The position numbers and the translations under genes are program-made. A DNA stretch of 64,000 bases from Auanema rhodensis (lineage: Eukaryota > Nematoda > Chromadorea > Rhabditida > Rhabditidae), in contig OZ059898.1 of assembly GCA_964057225.1 (NCBI GenBank), positions 20,065,267 to 20,129,266 on the forward strand. The letters are read 5' to 3'. Below the pieces are notes generated by a model. The model was not told the origin of the DNA. It saw only the letters and a list, made by a program, of their open reading frames with translations, and ran no database searches. Below, in pieces: positions 54,181 to 63,146 of the stretch (its first letter is position 1; each line of letters starts with the position of its first letter).

Positions 54181-56126
54181 TATTCAATGAAAAAATTAAT
54201 TCTTCAGGGTGAAAATCGAGGATATAAGTGTGAACTTATATCAGTTGATATCTCGGTGCATTTTTACGCTAGCGCAAATCTGATAACGCAGATCGACGCA
54301 GCTTAAAAATCCGCATCGAATGCACTATACTACATTGAGAAACGCTTAATACAAAAATTTGTTATGATCGTTTGGAAAATGATGCATTAGTGTATGTTGA
54401 GTTTCCATGTACACTCAACATTGCTTCCAAAAACATTTTGACAAAAATTTTTTCGAAAAATTTCAAAATAATTTCGCAAAAAGTAGATGTTTTTAAATTT
54501 CTTTTTTCAAGGCAAAGACGATGGACAATGTTATTCAACGAAAAAATTAATTCTTCAGGGTGAAAATCGAGGATATAAGTGTGAACTTATATCAGTTGAT
54601 ATCTCGGTGCATTTTTACGCTAGCGCAAATCTGATAACACAGATCGACGCAGCTTAAAAATCCGCATCGAATGCACTATACTACATTGAGAAACGCTTAA
54701 TACAAAAATTTGTTATGATCGTTTGGAAAATGATGCATTAGTGTATGTTGAGTTTCCATGTACACTCAACATTGCTTCCAAAAACATTTTGACAAAAATT
54801 TTTTCGAAAAATTTCAAAATAATTTCGCAAAAAGTAGATGTTTTTAAATTTCTTTTTTCAAGGCAAAGACGATGGACAATGTTATTCAACGAAAAAATTA
54901 ATTCTTCAGGGTGAAAATCGAGGATATAAGTGTGAACTTATATCAGTTGATATCTCGGTGCATTTTTAAGCTAGCGCAAATCTGATAACACAGATCGACG
55001 CAGCTTAAAAATCCGCATCGAATGCACTATATTACATTGAGAAACGCTTGATACAAAAATTAGTTATGATCGTTTGGAAAGTGATGCATTAGTGTATTTT
55101 GAGTTTCCATGTACACTCAACATTGCTTCCAAAAACATTTTGACAAAAATTTTTTCGAAAAATTTCAAAATAATTTCGCAAAAAGTAAATGTTTTTAGAT
55201 TTTTTTTTTCAAGGCAAAGACGATGGACAATGTTATTCAACGAAAAAATTAATTCTTCAGGGTGAAAATCGAGGATATAAGTGTGAGCTTATATCAGTTG
55301 ATATCTCGGTGCATTTTTAAGCTAGCGCAAATCTGATAACACAGATCGACGCAGCTCAAAAATCCGCATCGAATGCACTATACTACATTGAGAAACGCTT
55401 AATACAAAAATTTGTTATGATCGTTTGGAAAATGATGCATTAGTGTATGTTGAGTTTCCATGTACACTCAACATTGCTTCCAAAAACATTTTGACAAAAA
55501 TTTTTTCGAAAAATTTCAAAATAATTTCGCAAAAAGTAGATGTTTTTAAATTTCTTTTTTCAAGGCAAAGACGATGGACAATGTTATTCAACGAAAAAAT
55601 TTATTCTTCAGGGTGAAAATCGAGGATATAAGTGTGAACTTATATCAGTTGATATCTCGGTGCATTTTTAAGCTAGCGCAAATCTGATAACACAGATCGA
55701 CGCAGCTTAAAAATCCGCATCGAATGCACTATACTACATTGAGAAACGCTTGATACAAAAATTAGTTATGATCGTTTGGAAAATGATGCATTAGTGTATT
55801 TTGAGTTTCCATGTACACTCAACATTGCTTCCAAAAACATTTTGACAAAAATTTTTTCGAAAAATTTCAAAATAATTTCGCAAAAAGTAAATGTTTTTAG
55901 ATTCTTTTTTTTAAGGCAAAAACGATGGACAATGTTATTCAATGAAAAAATTAATTCTTCAGGGTGAAAATCGAGGATATAAGTGTGAGCTTATATCAGT
56001 TGATATCTCGGTGCATTTTTAAGCTAGCGCAAATCTGATAACACAGATCGACGCAGCTTAAAAATCCGCATCGAATGCACTATATTACATTGAGAAACGC
56101 TTGATATAAAAATTAGTTATGATCGT
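54163..56126 (+). repeat. Five-unit block, copy 2
   Basis: Counterpart of 49250-51213, 14 units downstream. Unit 54021 is a join: its 5' part is the CAATGAAAAAATT type and its 3' part, with TAACGCAGATCG at 54278-54289, matches unit 49108. Unit 55074 has the TTTTTTTTTTCAAGGCAAAG variable region instead of TTAAGGCAAAAACG, a converted patch. Unit 55425 has the private AAATTTATTC. Confidence 0.85.
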
Positions 56127-57179
56127 TTGAAAAATGATGCATTAGTGTTTTTTGAGTTTCCATGTACACTCAACATTGCTTCCAAAAACATTTTGACAAA
56201 AATTTTTTCGAAAAATTTCAAAATAATTTCGCAAAAAGTAGATGTTTTTAGTTTTTTTTTTTCAAGGCAAAGACGATGGACAATGTTATTCAACGAAAAA
56301 ATTAATTCTTCAGGGTGAAAATCGAGGATATAAGTGTGAGCTTATATCAGTTGATATCTCGGTCCATTTTCAAGCTGGCGCAAATCTAATAACACAGATC
56401 GACGCAGCTTAAAATTCCGCAGCGAATGCACTATACTACATTGAGAAATGCTTGATATAAAAATTAGTTATGATCGTTTGAAAAATGATGCATTAGTGTA
56501 TTTTGAGTTTCCATGTACACTCAACATTGCTTCCAAAAACATTTTGACAAAAATTTTTTCGAAAAATTTCAAAATAATTTCGCAAAAAGTAAATGTTTTT
56601 AGATTCTTTTTTTTAAGGCAAAAACGATGGACAATGTTATTCAATGAAAAAATTAATTCTTCAGGGTGAAAATCGAGGATATAAGTGTGAGCTTATATCA
56701 GTTGATATCTCGGTGCATTTTTAAGCTAGCGCAAATCTGATAACACAGATCGACGCAGCTTAAAAATCCGCATCGAATGCACTATATTACATTGAGAAAC
56801 GCTTGATATAAAAATTAGTTATGATCGTTTGAAAAATGATGCATTAGTGTTTTTTGAGTTTCCATGTACACTCAACATTGCTTCCAAAAACATTTTGACA
56901 AAAATTTTTTCGAAAAATTTCAAAATAATTTCGCAAAAAGTAGATGTTTTTAGATTTTTTTTTTCAAGGCAAAGACGATGGACAATGTTATTCAACGAAA
57001 AAATTAGTTCTTCAGGGTGAAAATCGAGGATATAAGTGTGAGCTTATATCAGTTGATATCTCGGTCCATTTTCAAGCTGGCGCAAATCTAATAACACAGA
57101 TCGACGCAGCTTAAAATTCCGCATCGAATGCACTATACTACATTGAGAAACGCTTGATATAAAAATTAGTTATGATCGT
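56127..57179 (+). repeat. Blocks with CGGTCC markers, copy 2
   Basis: Unit 56127 matches 53670, and units 56478-56829 match 52267-52618 (offset 4211). Two source blocks separated by one kilobase at 52.3-54.2 kb are therefore adjacent and in the opposite order here, joined inside unit 56478. This supports stepwise duplication with crossover inside units. Confidence 0.8.
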
Positions 57180-57881
57180 TTGAAAAATGATGCATTAGTG
57201 TTTTTTGAGTTTCCATGTACACTCAACATTGCTTCCAAAAACATTTTGACAAAAATTTTTTCGAAAAATTTCAAAATAATTTCGCAAAAAGTAGATGTTT
57301 TTAGATTTTGTTTTTCAAGGCAAAGACGATGGACAATGTTATTCAACGAAAAAATTAGTTCTTCAGGGTGAAAATCGAGGATATAAGTGTGAGCTCATAT
57401 CAGTTGATATCTCGGTCCATTTTCAAGCTGGCGCAAATCTAATAACACAGATCGACGCAGCTTAAAATTCCGCATCGAATGCACTATACTACATTGAGAA
57501 ACGCTTGATATAAAAATTAGTTATGATCGTTTGAAAAATGATGCATTAGTGTTTTTTGAGTTTCCATGTACACTCAACATTGCTTCCAAAAACATTTTGA
57601 CAAAAATTTTTTCGAAAAATTTCAAAATAATTTCGCAAAAAGTAGATGTTTTTAGATTTTTTTTTTCAAGGCAAAGACGATGGACAATGTTATTCAACGA
57701 AAAAATTAATTCTTCAGGGTGAAAATCGAGGATATAAGTGTGAGCTTATATCAGTTGATATCTCGGTGCATTTTCAAGCTAGCGCAAATCTAATAACACA
57801 GATCGACGCAGCTTAAAAATCCGCATCGAATGCACTATACTACATTGAGAAACGCTTGATACAAAAATTAGTTATGATCGT

Positions 57882-58232
57882 TTGAAAAATGATGCATTAG
57901 TGTTTTTTGAGTTTCCATGTACACTCAACATTGCTTCCAAAAACATTTTGACAAAAATTTTTTCGAAAAATTTCAAAATAATTTCGCAAAAAGTAGATGT
58001 TTTTAGATTTTTTTTTTCAAGGCAAAGACGATGGACAATGTTATTCAACGAAAAAATTAATTCTTCAGGGTGAAAATCGAGGATATAAGTGTGAACTTAT
58101 ATCAGTTGATATCTCGGTGCATTTTTAAGCTAGCGCAAATCTAATAACACAGATCGACGCAGCTTAAAAATCCGCATCGAATGCACTATACTACATTGAG
58201 AAAAGCTTAATACAAAAATTAGTTATGATCGT
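57882..58232 (+). repeat. Representative 351-bp unit and its anatomy
   Basis: This copy serves as a map of the unit (unit position 1 = TTG of TTGAAAAATG). Positions 23-50 hold the imperfect dyad TTGAGT...ACTCAA around the loop TTCCATGTAC. Positions 58-111 are a run of A-tracts (AAAAAC, CAAAAATTTTTT, CGAAAAATTT, CAAAATAATTT, GCAAAAAG) spaced 9-14 bp. Positions 118-136 contain a variable T-tract of about 9-10 T. Positions 201-222 hold the dyad GATATAAGT/ACTTATATC. Positions 227-232 are GATATC. GCTAGC lies at about 248-253, and a GC-richer stretch, GATCGACGCAGC, at about 271-282. Single GATATC and GCTAGC sites per unit mean these would cut the array into a 351-bp ladder wherever they are not mutated. 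Confidence 0.9.
58082..58103 (+). other. Conserved 9-bp dyad with GTGA loop (representative copy)
   Basis: GATATAAGT (58082-58090), loop GTGA (58091-58094) and ACTTATATC (58095-58103) form a perfect inverted repeat present in almost every unit at unit positions 201-222. The common alternative GAGCTTATATC changes only the innermost A to G, giving T:G, which is still a wobble pair in RNA. As RNA the loop GUGA fits the GNRA tetraloop rule. I see no evidence here that the satellite is transcribed; the dyad could equally be a protein-binding palindrome or chance preserved by homogenisation. Confidence 0.6.
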
Positions 58233-59987
58233 TTGAAAAATGATGCATTAGTGTATTTTGAGTTTCCATGTACTTTCAGCATTGCTTCCAAAAACATTTT
58301 GACAAAAATTTTTTCGAAAAATTTCAAAATAATTTCGCAAAAAGTAGATGTTTTTAGATTTTTTTTTCCAAGGCAAAGACGATGAACAATGTTATTCAAC
58401 GAAAAAATTAATTCTTCAGGGTGAAAATCGAGGATATAAGTGTGAACTTATATCAGTTGATATCTCGGTGCATTTTTAAGCTAGCGCAAATCTGATAACA
58501 CAGATCGACGCAGCTTAAAAATCCGCATCGAATGCACTATACTACATTGAGAAACGCTTGATACAAAAATTAGTTATGATCGTTTGGAAAATGATGCATT
58601 AGTGTATTTTGAGTTTCCATGTACACTCAACATTGCTTCCAAAAACATTTTGACAAAAATTTTTTCGAAAAATTTCAAAATAATTTCGCAAAAAGTAAAT
58701 GTTTTTAGATTCTTTTTTTTAAGGCAAAAACGATGGACAATGTTATTCAACAAAAAAATTAATTCTTCAGGGTGAAAATCGAGGATATAAGTGTGAGCTT
58801 ATATCAGTTGATATCTCGGTGCATTTTTAAGCTAGCGCAAATCTGATAACACAGATCGACGCAGCTTAAAAATCCGCATCGAATGCACTATACTACATTG
58901 AGAAACGCTTGATATAAAAATTAGTTATGATCGTTTGAAAAATGATGCTTTAGTGTTTTTTGAGTTTCCATGTACACTCAACATTGCTTCCAAAAACATT
59001 TTGACAAAAATTTTTTCGAAAAATTTCAAAATAATTTCGCAAAAAGTAGATGTTTTTAGATTTTTTTTCTCAAGGCAAAGACGATGGACAATGTTATTCA
59101 ACGAAAAAATTAATTCTTCAGGGTGAAAATCGAGGATATAAGTGTGAGCTTATATCAGTTGATATCTCGGTGCATTTTCAAGCTAGCGCAAATCTAATAA
59201 CACAGATCGACGCAGCTTAAAAATCCGCATCGAATGCACTATACTACATTGAGAAACGCTTGATACAAAAACTAGTTATGATCGTTTGAAAAATGATGCA
59301 TTAGTGTTTTTTGAGTTTCCATGTACACTCAACATTGCTTCCAAAAACATTTTGACAAAAATTTTTTCGAAAAATTTCAAAATAATTTCGCAAAAAGTAG
59401 ATGTTTTTAGATTTTTTTTTTCAAGGCAAAGACGATGGACAATGTTATTCAACGAAAAAATTAATTCTTCAGGGTGAAAATCGAGGATATAAGTGTGAGC
59501 TTATATCAGTTGATATCTCGGTGCATTTTCAAGCTAGCGCAAATCTAATAACACAGATCGACGCAGCTTAAAAATCCGCATCGAATGCACTATACTACAT
59601 TGAGAAACGCTTGATACAAAAATTAGTTATGATCGTTTGAAAAATGATGCATTAGTGTTTTTTGAGTTTCCATGTACACTCAACATTGCTTCCAAAAACA
59701 TTTTGACAAAAATTTTTTCGAAAAATTTCAAAATAATTTCGCAAAAAGTAGATGTTTTTAGATTTTTTTTTTCAAGGCAAAGACGATGGACAATGTTATT
59801 CAACGAAAAAATTAATTCTTCAGGGTGAAAATCGAGGATATAAGTGTGAACTTATATCAGTTGATATCTCGGTGCATTTTTAAGCTAGCGCAAATCTAAT
59901 AACACAGATCGACGCAGCTTAAAAATCCGCATCGAATGCACTATACTACATTGAGAAACGCTTGATACAAAAATTAGTTATGATCGT

Positions 59988-62660
59988 TTGGAAAATGATG
60001 CATTAGTGTATTTTGAGTTTCCATGTACACTCAACATTGCTTCCAAAAACATTTTGACAAAAATTTTTTCGAAAAATTTCAAAATAATTTCGCAAAAAGT
60101 AAATGTTTTTAGATTCTTTTTTTTAAGGCAAAAACGATGGACAATGTTATTCAACGAAAAAATTAATTCTTCAGGGTGAAAATCGAGGATATAAGTGTGA
60201 GCTTATATCAGTTGATATCTCGGTGCATTTTTAAGCTAGCGCAAATCTGATAACACAGATCGACGCAGCTTAAAAATCCGCATCGAATGCACTATACTAC
60301 ATTGAGAAACGCTTGATACAAAAATTAGTTATGATCGTTTGGAAAGTGATGCATTAGTGTATTTTGAGTTTCCATGTACACTCAACATTGCTTCCAAAAA
60401 CATTTTGACAAAAATTTTTTCGAAAAATTTCAAAATAATTTCGCAAAAAGTAAATGTTTTTAGATTCTTTTTTTTAAGGCAAAAACGATGGACAATGTTA
60501 TTCAACGAAAAAATTAATTCTTCAGGGTGAAAATCGAGGATATAAGTGTGAACTTATATCAGTTGATATCTCGGTGCATTTTTAAGCTAGCGCAAATCTG
60601 ATAACACAGATCGACGCAGCTTAAAAATCCGCATCGAATGCACTATACTACATTGAGAAAAGCTCAATACAAAAATTAGTTATGATCGTTTGAAAAATGA
60701 TGCATTAGTGTATTTTGAGTTTCCATGTACTTTCAGCATTGCTTCCAAAAACATTTTGACAAAAATTTTTTCGAAAAATTTCAAAATAATTTCGCAAAAA
60801 GTAGATGTTTTTAGATTTTTTTTTTCAAGGCAAAGACGATGAACAATGTTATTCAACGAAAAAATTAATTCTTCAGGGTGAAAATCGAGGATATAAGTGT
60901 GAACTTATATCAGTTGATATCTCGGTGCATTTTTAAGCTAGCGCAAATCTGATAACACAGATCGACGCAGCTTAAAAATCCGCATCGAATGCACTATACT
61001 ACATTGAGAAACGCTTGATACAAAAATTAGTTATGATCGTTTGGAAAATGATGCATTAGTGTATTTTGAGTTTCCATGTACACTCAACATTGCTTCCAAA
61101 AACATTTTGACAAAAATTTTTTCGAAAAATTTCAAAATAATTTCGCAAAAAGTAAATGTTTTTAGATTCTTTTTTTTAAGGCAAAAACGATGGACAATGT
61201 TATTCAACGAAAAAATTAATTCTTCAGGGTGAAAATCGAGGATATAAGTGTGAGCTTATATCAGTTGATATCTCGGTGCATTTTTAAGCTAGCGCAAATC
61301 TGATAACACAGATCGACGCAGCTTAAAAATCCGCATCGAATGCACTATACTACATTGAGAAACGCTTGATACAAAAATTAGTTATGATCGTTTGGAAAGT
61401 GATGCATTAGTGTATTTTGAGTTTCCATGTACACTCAACATTGCTTCCAAAAACATTTTGACAAAAATTTTTTCGAAAAATTTCAAAATAATTTCGCAAA
61501 AAGTAAATGTTTTTAGATTCTTTTTTTTAAGGCAAAAACGATGGACAATGTTATTCAACGAAAAAATTAATTCTTCAGGGTGAAAATCGAGGATATAAGT
61601 GTGAACTTATATCAGTTGATATCTCGGTGCATTTTTAAGCTAGCGCAAATCTGATAACACAGATCGACGCAGCTTAAAAATCCGCATCGAATGCACTATA
61701 CTACATTGAGAAAAGCTCAATACAAAAATTAGTTATGATCGTTTGAAAAATGATGCATTAGTGTATTTTGAGTTTCCATGTACTTTCAGCATTGCTTCCA
61801 AAAACATTTTGACAAAAATTTTTTCGAAAAATTTCAAAATAATTTCGCAAAAAGTAGATGTTTTTAGATTTTTTTTTTCAAGGCAAAGACGATGAACAAT
61901 GTTATTCAACGAAAAAATTAATTCTTCAGGGTGAAAATCGAGGATATAAGTGTGAACTTATATCAGTTGATATCTCGGTGCATTTTTAAGCTAGCGCAAA
62001 TCTGATAACACAGATCGACGCAGCTTAAAAATCCGCATCGAATGCACTATACTACATTGAGAAACGCTTGATACAAAAATTAGTTATGATCGTTTGGAAA
62101 ATGATGCATTAGTGTATTTTGAGTTTCCATGTACACTCAACATTGCTTCCAAAAACATTTTGACAAAAATTTTTTCGAAAAATTTCAAAATAATTTCGCA
62201 AAAAGTAAATGTTTTTAGATTCTTTTTTTTAAGGCAAAAACGATGGACAATGTTATTCAACGAAAAAATTAATTCTTCAGGGTGAAAATCGAGGATATAA
62301 GTGTGAGCTTATATCAGTTGATATCTCGGTGCATTTTTAAGCTAGCGCAAATCTGATAACACAGATCGACGCAGCTTAAAAATCCGCATCGAATGCACTA
62401 TACTACATCGAGAAACGCTTGATACAAAAATTAGTTATGATCGTTTGGAAAGTGATGCATTAGTGTATTTTGAGTTTCCATGTACACTCAACATTGCTTC
62501 CAAAAACATTTTGACAAAAATTTTTTCGAAAAATTTCAAAATAATTTCGCAAAAAGTAAATGTTTTTAGATTCTTTTTTTTAAGGCAAAAACGATGGACA
62601 ATGTTATTCAACGAAAAAATTAATTCTTCAGGGTGAAAATCGAGGATATAAGTGTGAGCT
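59988..62660 (+). repeat. Three-unit HOR, about 2.5 copies (1053 bp period)
   Basis: Unit one (59988, 61041, 62094) has TTAAGGCAAAAACG; unit two (60339, 61392, 62445) adds TTGGAAAGTGATG; unit three (60690, 61743) has AAAAGCTCAATAC before it, TACTTTCAGC and GATGAACAATG. The period is exactly three units. The copies are almost identical; CATCGAGAAACG near 62408 is private to copy 3. The series ends inside unit 62445, where GAGCTCATATC and GCAGCTCAAAAATCC switch to the 50.2-50.9 kb type. Confidence 0.88.
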
Positions 62661-63146
62661 CATATCAGTTGATATCTCGGTGCATTTTTAAGCTAGCGCA
62701 AATCTGATAACACAGATCGACGCAGCTCAAAAATCCGCATCGAATGCACTATACTACATTGAGAAACGCTTAATACAAAAATTTGTTATGATCGTTTGGA
62801 AAATGATGCATTAGTGTATGTTGAGTTTCCATGTACACTCAACATTGCTTCCAAAAACATTTTGACAAAAATTTTTTCGAAAAATTTCAAAATAATTTCG
62901 CAAAAAGTAGATGTTTTTAAATTTCTCTTTTCAAGGCAAAGACGATGGACAATGTTATTCAACGAAAAAATTAATTCTTCAGGGTGAAAATCGAGGATAT
63001 AAGTGTGAACTTATATCAGTTGATATCTCGGTGCATTTTTAAGCTAGCGCAAATCTGATAACACTGATCGACGCAGCTTAAAAATCCGCATCGAATGCAC
63101 TATACTACATTGAGAAACGCTTGATACAAAAATTAGTTATGATCGT
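62445..63146 (+). repeat. Two units matching 50161-50862
   Basis: TTGGAAAGTGATG, then GCAGCTCAAAAATCC, then a TGTATGTTGAG unit with GTAGATGTTTTTAAATTTC reproduces 50161-50862 at an offset of about 12284 bp (35 units minus one base). Differences are GAGCTCATATC, AAATTTCTCTTTTC and ACACTGATCG. It is the longest-range block match I traced to the right half of the window. Confidence 0.7.

Larger units (their letters stand above)
57180..59987 (+). repeat. Near-identical single units of the GTTTTTTGAG/GTAGATG type
   Basis: Eight units. 57180 still carries AAATTAGTTCTTC and CGGTCC with a private GATTTTGTTTTTC and GAGCTCATATC. From 57531 the CGGTCC marker is gone. Units 58935, 59286 and 59637 are nearly identical consecutive copies with TTTTCAAGCTAGC and CTAATAAC; 58935 has GATGCTTTAG and 59286 is preceded by AACTAGTTATG. 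Unit 58233 has TACTTTCAGC and a GATGAACAATG variable region, and is the closest relative of the third unit in the trimer downstream. Confidence 0.75.

Noticed and set aside
53991-54212. Longer 73-codon frame starting at a true ATG (also 56448-56669).
   Set aside because: The ATG comes from the single change ACGCTT to ATGCTT in one subfamily and simply extends the usual satellite frame upstream.
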